29,811 bases of DNA from an uncultured Alistipes sp. (GTDB lineage: Bacteria > Bacteroidota > Bacteroidia > Bacteroidales > Rikenellaceae). The stretch covers positions 1 through 29,811 of the forward strand of contig USBO01000006.1 in NCBI GenBank assembly GCA_900552955.1, read 5' to 3'. Shown here in pieces: positions 1 to 8,272 of the stretch. The translations under genes and the position numbers were made by a program. Numbering within the stretch: position 1 is the stretch's first letter; each line of letters begins with the position of its first letter. The notes beneath the pieces are model-generated. The model worked only from the letters and a program-made list of their open reading frames with translations, was not told where the DNA came from and did not search any database.

Positions 1-331
1 CGCGCAGCGTGCGCTTGCGATAGTTGTCGAACTCGGCCTGCAGGCGCAGGAACTTGTCCTGCCACTCGGCCACCTGACGTTCCAGTTCGGCGGCCGACTG
101 CTCGCAGCCGCCTGCTTCGACCCCCGACTCGTCGCCGGCCGTACCCGCAACGGCTCCGCCCGCAGGGCCGTCGCCGCCCGTGGGCGTGGCGTCTGTCATT
201 GTGTCAGTCCGCAGGTCGTCATCGGCTGTCACATTGACGCACGGCTGGCCCTCGCAGGAGGGATACCCCTCGCCCGGCGCGAACCCGTCATCGCCGTCAA
301 TAGCCTCATTGTAAATCTCTTGCTTGTTCAT
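1..331 (-). CDS. grpE: Nucleotide exchange factor GrpE, N-terminal part (runs off window)
   Basis: GrpE is the nucleotide exchange factor of the cytoplasmic DnaK chaperone. Only the first 110 codons are visible; the 3' end lies beyond base 1. The ATG is at 331-329, preceded on the minus strand by A-rich AAAGAGAT. The first ~75 residues are acidic, Gly/Ala-rich and low in complexity, as is usual for the disordered GrpE N-terminus. They are followed by the start of the long dimerisation helix, ending in the family signature KFLRLQAEFDNYRKRTLR. That signature is the basis of the call. The 61 bp between this ATG and the end of the RsmI-like reading frame (332-392) hold no clear promoter; TACATTTTG is close to the TAnnTTTG box but has one base too many. 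dnaJ would be expected downstream, outside the window. Confidence 0.9.
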   Translation of the reverse strand, partial: MNKQEIYNEAIDGDDGFAPGEGYPSCEGQPCVNVTADDDLRTDTMTDATPTGGDGPAGGAVAGTAGDESGVEAGGCEQSAAELERQVAEWQDKFLRLQAEFDNYRKRTLR

Positions 332-392
332 ATCTCTTTGATTTTACATATCGGTCTCATTCGTTTGCGCAAAATGTATACCAAGCGTCCGG

Positions 393-479
393 CTACCCCA
401 GGATGAAGATCGCGGGCCGTTTGTTCAGCTCGGGCAGCCGCGACCGGCGCCACTCCGCGACACTGCGCGTGATGATCTA
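393..479 (-). other. In-frame 3' remnant of the RsmI-like gene after the internal TAG
   Basis: After TAG at 479-477 the same frame continues for 27 codons to TAG at 395-393. It translates as IITRSVAEWRR, then SRLPELNKRPAIFILG. That matches the usual end of the family (acidic/aromatic, I-x-T-x-x-V-x-E-W, then L-x-K-R-P-A-I-F-I-L). With the amber codon read as one residue the product would be 235 aa, close to the family's usual ~235 aa. No frameshift is needed: one base change (TAC or TAT to TAG) accounts for it. Confidence 0.75.
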
Positions 480-1100
480 CTCGTACGGCGAATAAATATA
501 ACAAACCAAGGTCAGCATCGTCAGCGGAGCGCATAGCTGCAACAGTTGTTCAGCGAGCTTCGCATATCGGAACGGCGTAACGATAAAGAGCTGCGCCTGC
601 CCTTCGCGGGCCCGCCGCTCGAAGGCACGGATCGCCCGCGCCCGCTCGTCGGGCTTGACGGGCAGGTAGCCGTTGAAGGCGAACGACTGGCCGTTGAGCC
701 CCGACGCCATCATCGCCAGCAGGATCGACGACGGCCCCACCAGCGGCACCACGCGGATGCCGCGCCGGTGGCACAGCGCCACCACCAGCGCCCCCGGGTC
801 GGCCACGCCAGGCACGCCCGCCTCCGAGATGACGCCCGCCGAACGCCCCGCCTCGATGGGCGCCACCAGCTCCTCCACCGCGCGGCCGGCCGTCGTGTGT
901 TCGTTGAGCTCGCGGAACTCCAGCTCGTCGATCCTGAGCCCCAGCTTCGCCTTCGACAGAAAGCGCCGCGCCGAGCGGGTGTTCTCGACGATGAAGTAGT
1001 CGAGCGCGGCCATCACCTCGCGGTTGGCGGCCGGCAGCACGTCCCACACCTCGCCTTCGTCGGCGATCGGACAGGGGATCAGATAGAGCGTTCCGGTCAT
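477..1100 (-). CDS. RsmI-like tetrapyrrole-methylase-fold SAM methyltransferase, truncated by an in-frame amber codon
   Basis: The ATG is at 1100-1098, 5 bp after the MurF-Alr stop, so the genes are co-transcribed. The frame reads 207 codons and stops at TAG (479-477). It belongs to the Bacteroidetes short RsmI-like family, relatives of the 16S rRNA 2'-O-ribose methyltransferase that acts on C1402. Recognisable blocks are the N-terminal LYLIPCPIADEGEVWDVLPA, ENTRSARRFL, VISEAGVPGVADPGA, PLVGPSSILLAMMASGLNGQ and SFAFNGYLPVKP. The expected C-terminal strand follows the TAG in the same frame (393-476). Near the end several residues depart from what I recall of the family: VTPFRY in place of ETPYRN, and CYIYS in place of a (A/C)DIT-type segment, encoded by a locally AT-rich stretch. 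The substrate-binding core looks intact but the C-terminus is lost unless TAG is read through. It may be a decaying gene, a sequencing error or a true short form. Confidence 0.8.
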   Translation of the reverse strand: MTGTLYLIPCPIADEGEVWDVLPAANREVMAALDYFIVENTRSARRFLSKAKLGLRIDELEFRELNEHTTAGRAVEELVAPIEAGRSAGVISEAGVPGVADPGALVVALCHRRGIRVVPLVGPSSILLAMMASGLNGQSFAFNGYLPVKPDERARAIRAFERRAREGQAQLFIVTPFRYAKLAEQLLQLCAPLTMLTLVCYIYSPYE

Positions 1101-1105
1101 AGAAT

Positions 1106-3466
1106 CTATTCTTTGAGGTAAATCCGTTTCACGCGGCCGGCCACCGACGTGAGTATTTCGTAGGGAATCGTGCCGAGCACCTCGGCCATCGCCTCGGGCG
1201 TGTTGCCCGCCGCCGGCGAGAAGACCACCGCCTCGTCGCCCTCGGCCACCCCCTCGATGTCGGTCACGTCGATCATGCAGCTGTCCATGCAGATACGCCC
1301 GACGATCGGTGCAGGACGACCTTTCACACGCATCGACCATGCGCCACAGCCCAGGTGGCGATCCAGCCCGTCGGCATAGCCGATCGGCACGGTGGCCGTC
1401 ACCGTGGGGCGCGTCAGCACGCCCGCGCGGCCGTAGCCCACCGTCTCGGTCGGAGCCAGACGTTTGAGCTGCACGATGCGCGTGCGCAGCGTCGAGACGG
1501 GCCGCAGCGCCTCGTTGTGTTCGAATCCGAAGCCGTAGAGCCCCAGCCCCAGCCGGCACATGTCGTACTGCGCTTCGGGAAAGCGTTCGATGGCCGCCGA
1601 GTTGGCCGTATGGCGCAGGACGGGATAAGGCAGCGCTGCCGCGATGCGGCCGCTCATGCGGTCGAACCGCGCGATCTGCAACCGCGTGAACGCGTCCTGC
1701 GCGGGATCGTCCGACGTGCAGAGGTGCGCGAAGAGACTCGCCGCACGCAACGTCCGCCCGCAGCCGTCGAGCGCATCGAGCAGCGCGGGCAGCTCCTCCT
1801 CCGTGAAGCCCAGGCGGTGCATGCCCGTATCGAGTTTGACGTGGATCGGATAGCGCTGCTCGCCGTAGCGCTCCACGGCCGCTGCGAACTCACGGAGCGA
1901 ACGCAGGCTGTAGATCTCCGGTTCGAGGCGGTTGGCCACCATCGCGTCGAAGCTGTCGGCATCGGCGTTGAGCACCACGACGGACATCGTGATGCCCCGC
2001 TCGCGCAGCAGCACCCCCTCGTCGGCGAATGCCACGGCCAGATAGTCGACGCCCTCATGTTGCAGCATCTGCGCCACCTCGAAATCGCCCGCGCCGTAGC
2101 TGGCGGCCTTGACCATCGCCACGAGCCGCACGCCCGGCCGCAGCCGCGAGCGGAAATAATTGAGGTTATGAGTCATGGCATCCAGATCGACTTCGAGCAC
2201 CGTGGTGTGGCTCTTGCGCGAGAGAGCATGTTCCAGCTTCTCGAAGCGGCTGTCGCGGCTGCCCTTGAGCAGCACGGCACGCCCCGCGATGTCGGCGCGG
2301 TCGATGCGCCGCAGGTAGTCGTCGGTCGAAGCATAGAACGACTTATCGCAAGCGAAACGCGCCGCCTGCGCCTGCAACTTGGGGCCGATGCCGACGAACC
2401 GGCCCACGCCCGCCGCCGCGACCATCGCCGCCACACGCGCGTAGAGTTCGTCGTCGTCCATGCCGCTTTGCAGAATGTCGGACAGAATGAGCGTCGTGGG
2501 ACGTCCCGCCGCCACGCCGTGGAGATAGTCCAACGCAATGGAGAGCGAGTTGATGTCCGCGTTGTAGGCGTCGTCGACCAACAGCGAGTCGTTGATCCCC
2601 TCCTTCACCTCGAGCCGCATCGCCACGCGCTGCAACCGTCCGAAATCGGGCGCCGGCTCCCCGACGGCTTCCCAGAAGGCCGCCACCAGTTGCGAATTGC
2701 GCTCCGAAGCCGCATCAGCGAATCCGCCGCCCGCCGCCGTCGCCGCATCGCGGAGTTCGTGCCCCTCGGCATAGACCTCGCGCAGCATCGACGCCAGCGG
2801 TTCGTAGGCGCCGTGATAGACGATCTTCGGGGCATGGAGCGCCAGCAGCAGTTTTTCGGCGCACTTCTCCTCCAGCGACGCGAAATGCTCCTGATGGGCG
2901 TCGCCCAGCGAGGTATAGATCACGATGTCGGGGGCGATCATCCGCTCCAGCCGTGCCATCTCGCCGGGCAGCGAGATGCCCGCCTCGATGACCGCATAGC
3001 GTTCGTCGCCCTCGATCATCAGCAGCGACAGCGCCGCCCCCAGCTGCGAATTGTAGCTGCGCGGCGAGCGGAAGAGCTTCACGCCGTCGGGCGCCGTCTG
3101 GGCGATCCACTCCTTGACGACCGTCTTGCCGTTCGAACCTGCGACGCCCACCACCGTGCCGCCGAAGCGGCGGCGCCAGTCGGCAGCCAGCCGCTGCAAG
3201 GCATCGACGGAGTTCTCCACCACGACATACCCCGCCCCGTCGCGCACCTCGACCGGCCGTTCGACCAGAAAGGCCCGCACGCCGCGGGCGTACATCTCGC
3301 CAATGAAGTCGTGCGAGTCGTGGCGCGCGCCGCGCATCGCCACGAACAGCGGTGCGGCCGGCACGCCGCAGTTGCGGCTGTCGGTCACCACATCGCTCAC
3401 GCGGACATCGCCGCCCGTGAAGGTTCCCCCGCAGATGCGGGCTATTTCGCTCAACGTATAGTTCAT
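1106..3466 (-). CDS. murF-alr: Bifunctional UDP-MurNAc-tripeptide:D-Ala-D-Ala ligase / alanine racemase (MurF-Alr fusion)
   Basis: This 786-aa cytoplasmic enzyme joins two peptidoglycan precursor steps: Alr makes D-alanine, and MurF adds D-Ala-D-Ala to UDP-MurNAc-tripeptide. The MurF half covers about residues 1-415, with the Mur-ligase ATP loop GVAGSNGKT (107-115), the ligase-domain motif DDAYNADINS (~298-307) and LLKGSRDSRFE (~399-409). The Alr half begins near VLEVDLDAMTHNL. Its PLP lysine is K453 in VAMVKAASYGAG, and the C-terminal block has VPIGYADGL with the catalytic tyrosine and VGRICMDSCMIDVTD. The fusion is common in Bacteroidetes. The ATG at 3466 lies 12 bp after the mutS2 stop, with GAAACGAAG before it. 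The stop is 5 bp before the RsmI-like gene. The gene sits in the minus-strand run led by the amidase. Confidence 0.95.
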   Translation of the reverse strand: MNYTLSEIARICGGTFTGGDVRVSDVVTDSRNCGVPAAPLFVAMRGARHDSHDFIGEMYARGVRAFLVERPVEVRDGAGYVVVENSVDALQRLAADWRRRFGGTVVGVAGSNGKTVVKEWIAQTAPDGVKLFRSPRSYNSQLGAALSLLMIEGDERYAVIEAGISLPGEMARLERMIAPDIVIYTSLGDAHQEHFASLEEKCAEKLLLALHAPKIVYHGAYEPLASMLREVYAEGHELRDAATAAGGGFADAASERNSQLVAAFWEAVGEPAPDFGRLQRVAMRLEVKEGINDSLLVDDAYNADINSLSIALDYLHGVAAGRPTTLILSDILQSGMDDDELYARVAAMVAAAGVGRFVGIGPKLQAQAARFACDKSFYASTDDYLRRIDRADIAGRAVLLKGSRDSRFEKLEHALSRKSHTTVLEVDLDAMTHNLNYFRSRLRPGVRLVAMVKAASYGAGDFEVAQMLQHEGVDYLAVAFADEGVLLRERGITMSVVVLNADADSFDAMVANRLEPEIYSLRSLREFAAAVERYGEQRYPIHVKLDTGMHRLGFTEEELPALLDALDGCGRTLRAASLFAHLCTSDDPAQDAFTRLQIARFDRMSGRIAAALPYPVLRHTANSAAIERFPEAQYDMCRLGLGLYGFGFEHNEALRPVSTLRTRIVQLKRLAPTETVGYGRAGVLTRPTVTATVPIGYADGLDRHLGCGAWSMRVKGRPAPIVGRICMDSCMIDVTDIEGVAEGDEAVVFSPAAGNTPEAMAEVLGTIPYEILTSVAGRVKRIYLKE

Positions 3467-3478
3467 CTTCGTTTCCGG

Positions 3479-5974
3479 TTAATCCGCACGGAACGTCACC
3501 ACCGTGATGCCCGCGCCGCCGCGGTCGGCATGTTCGTCGGCGACGCCCGCAATGCCCGACACCGTGCGCAGGTAGCGGCGTATCTCCTCCTTGAGCGCCC
3601 CCGTGCCCTTGCCGTGGAGAATCGTCACCGAACCGATGCCCACCATCAGTGCATCGTCGATGAAGGTCTGCACGGCGTCGACCGCCTCCGCGGCGCGCAT
3701 CCCGCGCACGTCGATATGATCCTTGAAATTGAGTTTGCGCGCCGCCACGTCGACCGACACCACCGTGCGCGCCGACACGGGGCGCGTCGCCTCGCGGTAC
3801 TCGTTGTTCGACACCACGCGCAAACGTTTGCGGTCGACCGTCGTCAGCAACTGCCCGAAGGCCACCTGCACCTTGTCGCCCTTGAGCGCCTGCACCACAC
3901 CGGGCGTCTGCTGCCCCTCGAGCACGACCTTCACCCCCACCTCGACCTCGCGCTGCGGCGGAGCGACGGGTGCGGCCGCTGCTGCGGCGGCAGGTTGGCT
4001 GCGGCGCTCCTCGCGCCGCTGGCGGCGGCGTTGCAGCTTCTCCATCTCGCGCTCGATGCGGGCGGCCTTCTCGGCATCGGCGGCATCCGCCCGCTCGACG
4101 CGCTCGCGGAAGTCGTCGAGATCGCGCCGGATGAGCCGCGTCATCTCGCGCTCAGCCTGCGCCTCGCGGATCTCCTTGATCGTCTGCTCGATGCGGCGGT
4201 TGGCCTCGGCCACCAGCTCGCGCGCCTCGGCTTTGGCCGCCTGCAGGATCTCGCTCCGCTCGCGGCGGATGCGCTCCAACTGCTCGGCATAGCTCTGTTC
4301 GAGCTCCTCGACCTTGCGGTCCGTCAGGCGGATGCGGTCGCGCTTCTGCTCCCAGTAGCGTTTGTCGCGGGCGATCTCGCGCAACTGCCGTTCGAGATTG
4401 ATGTGATCCGACCCCGCCTTGTCGCTCGCCGCGCGGATGATCTCCTCCGGCAGCCCGATCTTGCGGGCGATCTCCACGGCGAACGAACTGCCCGGCTTGC
4501 CGATTTCGAGCCGGAACAGCGGACGGATCTGCTGCACGTCGAAGAGCATCGCGCCGTTGGCGACCCCCTCGGCATTCGAGGCGTAGTATTTGATGTTGGC
4601 GTAGTGCGTCGTCACGACCCCGTAGCAGCCGCGTTCGAGGAGCCGTTCGAGAATCGCCTCGGCGATGGCGCCGCCGATGGTCGGCTCGGTGCCCGAACCG
4701 AACTCGTCGATGAGCACCAGCGTGCGGTCGGAGGCTCCGGCCAGCATGTTCTTCATGTTGCGCAGATGCGACGAATAGGTCGACAGATCGTCGTCGATCG
4801 ACTGCTCGTCGCCGATGTCGATGAAGATCGACCGGAAGACGGGCAGCTCCGAGACCTCCGACGCCGGCACGGGATAGCCGCACTGGAACAGGTACTGCAT
4901 GAGGCCCGTCGTCTTGAGGCAGACCGACTTGCCGCCGGCATTGGGGCCCGAGATCACGAGGATGCGTTTGCGCGGGTCGAGCATCAGGTCGAGCGGCACG
5001 ACCTCGCGGCCCTGCGCCCGCAACGTCTGCTGCAGCAGCGGATGCCGCGCCGTGCGCAGCTCCAGCCGCCCATCGGTCGAAAGGATGGGCTTGCCGGCGT
5101 CGTTGGCCAGCGCCCAGCGTGCCTTGGCGCGGATCATGTCGACCGACGAGAGGTAGTCGCCCGCATCGGCGATCAGCTCCGCATCGGGACGGATCGACTC
5201 GGTGAAGGCGCTCAGCACCTTGACCACCTCGCGCCGCTCGGCGTACTCCAGCTCCCGGAGTTCGTTGTTGATCTCGACCACCTCGACCGGCTCGATATAG
5301 AAGGTGCGGCCGGTGGCCGACTCGTCGTGGATGAATCCCTGCAACTTGCGTTTGTTGACCGCCGCCACGGGGATCACCGTCCGCCCGTCGCGCACCGACA
5401 GCACGGCGTCGGCCTCGACGATACCGGCCTGCTTGGCCCGCTGCAACACCTGCTGCAACCGCTTGGCGGCTTGCCCCTCGCGCTCGCGGATGGCGCGGCG
5501 CACCTGAAGCAGCTCGGGCGAGGCGCTGTCCTTCACCTCGCCGAAGGGATCGAGGATGGCGTCGATCGCCCGCACGATCTCGGGGAAGAGCGTCACGCGG
5601 CGGCTCAGCTCCCACAGACGAGGATAGCGCGCCTCACCGCGCGCCAGCACGAACTCCGCGATCGCCCCGACCATGACCAGCGCCTTGCGCAACTGCGCCG
5701 CTTCGGAGGCGAGCAGGTAGCTCCCTTCGACCCGTATCTTGGCCACCAGCGGTGCCGGATCGGGGTAGTCGCCGTCGGGGAAATCGCGTTCGAGCATCAG
5801 CAGCGAACGCATTTCGTCCATCAGCGACAACCGCCGTTCGATCTCGTCGGCCGATGCCGAGAACCCCTCCGCCGCCAGTTTCTCCGCCGCCGAGCGGGTC
5901 GAGCAGAGCGCCGTCACCTGTTCGCGGATGCGGTCGAAACCTATTTTCTCTTCGAAATTCGCCGGATAGATCAT
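3479..5974 (-). CDS. mutS2: MutS2 family ATPase with C-terminal Smr domain
   Basis: An 831-aa member of the MutS2 branch of the MutS family. Known members act in suppression of recombination or in rescue of collided ribosomes, depending on the organism; the role here is not shown by sequence. The ABC-type ATPase core has Walker A GPNAGGKS (343-350), the ST-rich loop QSIDDDLSTYSSHL (~391-404) and Walker B LVLIDEFGSG (~419-428). A long charged coiled coil (about 510-640) is followed by an Ala-rich linker. The C-terminal Smr domain carries DVRGMRAAEA and the signature ILHGKGTGAL. There is no mismatch-recognition domain I, which separates it from MutS. The ATG (5974) reads MIYPANFEEKIGFD, typical of MutS2. 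The MCE gene stops 24 bp upstream and murF-alr follows after 12 bp. Confidence 0.95.
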   Translation of the reverse strand: MIYPANFEEKIGFDRIREQVTALCSTRSAAEKLAAEGFSASADEIERRLSLMDEMRSLLMLERDFPDGDYPDPAPLVAKIRVEGSYLLASEAAQLRKALVMVGAIAEFVLARGEARYPRLWELSRRVTLFPEIVRAIDAILDPFGEVKDSASPELLQVRRAIREREGQAAKRLQQVLQRAKQAGIVEADAVLSVRDGRTVIPVAAVNKRKLQGFIHDESATGRTFYIEPVEVVEINNELRELEYAERREVVKVLSAFTESIRPDAELIADAGDYLSSVDMIRAKARWALANDAGKPILSTDGRLELRTARHPLLQQTLRAQGREVVPLDLMLDPRKRILVISGPNAGGKSVCLKTTGLMQYLFQCGYPVPASEVSELPVFRSIFIDIGDEQSIDDDLSTYSSHLRNMKNMLAGASDRTLVLIDEFGSGTEPTIGGAIAEAILERLLERGCYGVVTTHYANIKYYASNAEGVANGAMLFDVQQIRPLFRLEIGKPGSSFAVEIARKIGLPEEIIRAASDKAGSDHINLERQLREIARDKRYWEQKRDRIRLTDRKVEELEQSYAEQLERIRRERSEILQAAKAEARELVAEANRRIEQTIKEIREAQAEREMTRLIRRDLDDFRERVERADAADAEKAARIEREMEKLQRRRQRREERRSQPAAAAAAAPVAPPQREVEVGVKVVLEGQQTPGVVQALKGDKVQVAFGQLLTTVDRKRLRVVSNNEYREATRPVSARTVVSVDVAARKLNFKDHIDVRGMRAAEAVDAVQTFIDDALMVGIGSVTILHGKGTGALKEEIRRYLRTVSGIAGVADEHADRGGAGITVVTFRAD

Positions 5975-5998
5975 ACACTCGGAACGGAAAATGACGCG

Positions 5999-6994
5999 CT
6001 AACGGGCATCCGACGACGAATCGTCCGCCGCATCGGCCGCATCGCCCGCGCTCTCCTTCTCGGGTTTGTCGCGGCGTCCGAAGATCGAGAAGTGGACATA
6101 GCGTTTGGGATGGGCCTTGAGGTCGGCCAGCAGCGCCGAGAGATTGGCGCTGGCCGTGCGCAGCGACTCATAGAGGTGCGGATCGGTCATCAGTTTGCCC
6201 ACCGTCCCCTTGCCGTCGTTGATGCGCGCCACCGCTTCGTTCAGTTCGCCGAGCGTCGTGCGCAGCCCCTGCGACAGCGAGTCGATGTCGGCCTCGGTCA
6301 ACTGCTGCGAGAACCGATCCAGATTGGCGATCATCGACGAGAAGCGCTCGGAGTTCTCGCCCAGCGCCGTCGAGAATTTACCGATGTTGTCGACGGCCGT
6401 TTTCAAACTGCCCTTCTCGGCCGTCAGCACGGCGTCCATCGTACCCGAGATCGAGTTGAGATGCGTCAGCGTCCCGTCGATATTCCCCTTGTTGTCCTGC
6501 AGCAGTGCATTGACATTCTCGAGCGTGACGGTGAGATTGTCCATCACCCGCGTAAGCCGCTCCTTGACGTCGGCCAGCTCGGTACCGGCCGCTGCCAGCA
6601 TATCCCGCGTCTCGGCGGCGCGCAGCGTGTCGCCCTTCGACAGGAACTGCGGGCTGCCGCCCATCTCGATGGCGATCGCCTTGCCCCCCATGATGCCGTC
6701 GCTGTAGATGCGCGCCTCGGAGTCTCGGGGAATCCGGAACGAATGCCGCACCGTCAGTTGCAACACCACGTTGCGGCTGACCGCAGGGTCGAAACCGATG
6801 GCGGTGACCGTTCCGACCTTCACGCCCTGGATGGTCACGGGCGTGGCGGTCTGAATCCCGTTGATCTCGGGATAGGCCACATAATAAGGAATGTTGCGGC
6901 TGAAGATATCGATGCCGCTCAGAAAGCGGATGCCGCCCCACAGGCAGCCCAGCATGATGACGGCGAAAACGCCTATTTTTACCTCTCGTCTCAT
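5999..6994 (-). CDS. MlaD/MCE-domain lipid transport protein
   Basis: A 331-aa periplasmic, inner-membrane-anchored substrate-binding component of an MCE (Mla-type) lipid transporter. The start is the ATG at 6994 (MRREVKIGVFAVI), 10 bp after the amidase stop; a longer frame would overlap the amidase and disrupt this N-terminal anchor. One transmembrane helix covers ~6-26. The MCE domain follows (~37-115) with the pattern GIQTATPVTIQGVKVGTVTA and a later IYSDGIMGGKAIAIEMG. The rest (~130-300) is helical and rich in N, L and D (DVKERLTRVMDNL, ENVNALLQDN), as in MCE proteins that form a helical channel. No ATPase or permease gene (mlaF/mlaE) is beside it, so its partners must be elsewhere. The C-terminus is short, charged and Ala/Asp/Ser-rich. 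Confidence 0.9.
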   Translation of the reverse strand: MRREVKIGVFAVIMLGCLWGGIRFLSGIDIFSRNIPYYVAYPEINGIQTATPVTIQGVKVGTVTAIGFDPAVSRNVVLQLTVRHSFRIPRDSEARIYSDGIMGGKAIAIEMGGSPQFLSKGDTLRAAETRDMLAAAGTELADVKERLTRVMDNLTVTLENVNALLQDNKGNIDGTLTHLNSISGTMDAVLTAEKGSLKTAVDNIGKFSTALGENSERFSSMIANLDRFSQQLTEADIDSLSQGLRTTLGELNEAVARINDGKGTVGKLMTDPHLYESLRTASANLSALLADLKAHPKRYVHFSIFGRRDKPEKESAGDAADAADDSSSDAR

Positions 6995-7004
6995 AATCGG
7001 TTCT

Positions 7005-8129
7005 TTAACGGGCGACCGCATCGCCTTCGTAACGCACCACATAGGCATCGGCGAAGCTCTTTTTCACCTCGGCCAGCGCCTGTCTGGCTTCGGCCTGCGT
7101 GCGGTAGCGCCCCACACAATATTTATAACGGTAACGGCCCGCCGAACGCAGCTCGGTCACCTTGTTTCGATAGCTCTTGAATTGCCGGTCATTGGATTTC
7201 AGACGCTCGGCGCTGGCCAGAATCTGAATCGTATAGCCGCTTTTCGCCGCAGCGGATTCGTCAGCCTGCGGGGCGGGTTCGGACACGGTGCGTTTCGCCT
7301 CGGACGGAGCCTGCGTCGTCGCGTCGTCGCACTCCTCGACGAGCTGCATCCCCCGGACGAACTCCACATACTCCCTCACCGCATCGAACAGCGAACGGGC
7401 GATCTCGTTCTGCCCCTTGTCGGAACACATGTAACGCAGCTCGTCGGGGTTGGACATGAAGCCGATCTCGGTCAGCACGCCCGGCATGTTGGTCGCATAG
7501 AGCACCTTGAGCAACTGCGGCTTGGTCTTGCGCACCGAACGGCCCGCCCGTTTGTAGTTCTTCTCCAGCAGCCGCGCCATCGCCTCGCTGTACTCGCCGT
7601 AGGTGAAGCGCAGGTTGGAGATATAGGCCCGCACGATGGCCGCCGTGCGCTGGTCGCTCATGTCGATGAACTCCTCCTTGTTGTTGGCGAAGAGCACTTC
7701 GTCGTTGATGCGCTGCTCGAGCGGACTCTCGCCCATGATGAGCGTCTCGACCCCCCGCGCCGCCGAACTGGGCGCCGCATTGGTGTGGATCGAGAGGAAG
7801 AGGTCGCCCTCGGCCTTGTTGGCGATGTCGGCCCGCGCCTGCAAATCGCGGGTCAGCGACTCGGAAAACTGCTTGTCGCTCTTGCGCGTGTAGACCACCT
7901 TCACCTCGGGCAGCTCGCGTTCGATGAGCGCCCCCAGCTTGAGCGCGACCTTCAGATTGAGGTCCTTCTCGTAAATGCCGCGGTAGTGCGCCCCCGGGAA
8001 CTTCGGGCCGCCGTGGCCGGCATCGATGACGATCACCCGAACACCGCACGCAATATTTTCAGCTCCGGCTTCGTTCGCACAAAGTGCGAATCCGATACAA
8101 AGCGATATGATAAAAACCAGACGCCGCAT
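7005..8129 (-). CDS. N-acetylmuramoyl-L-alanine amidase (Amidase_3) with C-terminal SPOR domain
   Basis: A 374-aa exported zinc amidase that cleaves the bond between N-acetylmuramic acid and L-Ala in peptidoglycan. An N-terminal signal peptide (MRRLVFIISLCIGFALCANE) is followed by the Amidase_3 domain (~30-255). Zinc and catalytic residues are in place: H39 in DAGHGG, E54 in IYEKDLN, H115 in SIHTNA and the catalytic E221 in LTEIGFMSN. The region around residues 125-180 is the insertion often seen in Bacteroidetes members. The C-terminal ~80 residues (from SGYTIQILASAERL) have the pattern of a SPOR domain, which binds denuded glycan at the division site. This is the first gene of the minus-strand run amidase-mce-mutS2-murF/alr-rsmI-like, so its upstream region (8130-8172) should hold that run's promoter. 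I found no convincing TAnnTTTG box there on the minus strand. Confidence 0.92.
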   Translation of the reverse strand: MRRLVFIISLCIGFALCANEAGAENIACGVRVIVIDAGHGGPKFPGAHYRGIYEKDLNLKVALKLGALIERELPEVKVVYTRKSDKQFSESLTRDLQARADIANKAEGDLFLSIHTNAAPSSAARGVETLIMGESPLEQRINDEVLFANNKEEFIDMSDQRTAAIVRAYISNLRFTYGEYSEAMARLLEKNYKRAGRSVRKTKPQLLKVLYATNMPGVLTEIGFMSNPDELRYMCSDKGQNEIARSLFDAVREYVEFVRGMQLVEECDDATTQAPSEAKRTVSEPAPQADESAAAKSGYTIQILASAERLKSNDRQFKSYRNKVTELRSAGRYRYKYCVGRYRTQAEARQALAEVKKSFADAYVVRYEGDAVAR

Positions 8130-8172
8130 GGCAAAAGTGGGATTAACTGTGGTGTATCTCTAATTTTTTATC

Positions 8173-8180
8173 TATCTTTG
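8173..8180 (+). promoter_or_regulatory. Putative -7 box (TATCTTTG) for the lptD-like gene
   Basis: TATCTTTG matches the Bacteroidetes -7 consensus TAnnTTTG. No good TTTG or TTG lies 19 bp upstream, so this is a half-match. It would start transcription near 8187 and give a leader of about 85 nt that includes the hairpin at 8231-8250. Confidence 0.45.
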
Positions 8181-8230
8181 TCGGATGCAAAATCGGCCCC
8201 TGAGGGATACGGAGGCCCGATTCCGGCGGT

Positions 8231-8250
8231 TTTGCCGACTTGTCGGCAAA
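8231..8250 (+). promoter_or_regulatory. Perfect palindromic hairpin in the lptD-like leader
   Basis: TTTGCCGAC, a TT loop, then GTCGGCAAA: 9 perfectly paired bases, 22 bp before the TTG start. A run of eight T (8259-8266) begins 8 nt after the stem, which is too far for a standard intrinsic terminator. It could be an attenuator, a translational control element or a protein operator. A weaker stem (ATCGG...CCGAT, about 8191-8216) lies just upstream. Confidence 0.5.
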
Positions 8251-8272
8251 GGTATGAATTTTTTTTGGAATT

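Noticed and set aside
328..534. A 68-codon minus-strand frame between grpE and the RsmI-like gene
   Set aside because: It overlaps the recognisable RsmI C-terminus in another frame, and its product has no family features.
1355..7180. A 1941-codon open frame on the plus strand
   Set aside because: It is antisense to mutS2, murF-alr and mce, all of which have clear family motifs. Its product is rich in R, H, Q and A with no motifs, as expected for the complement of GC-rich codons.
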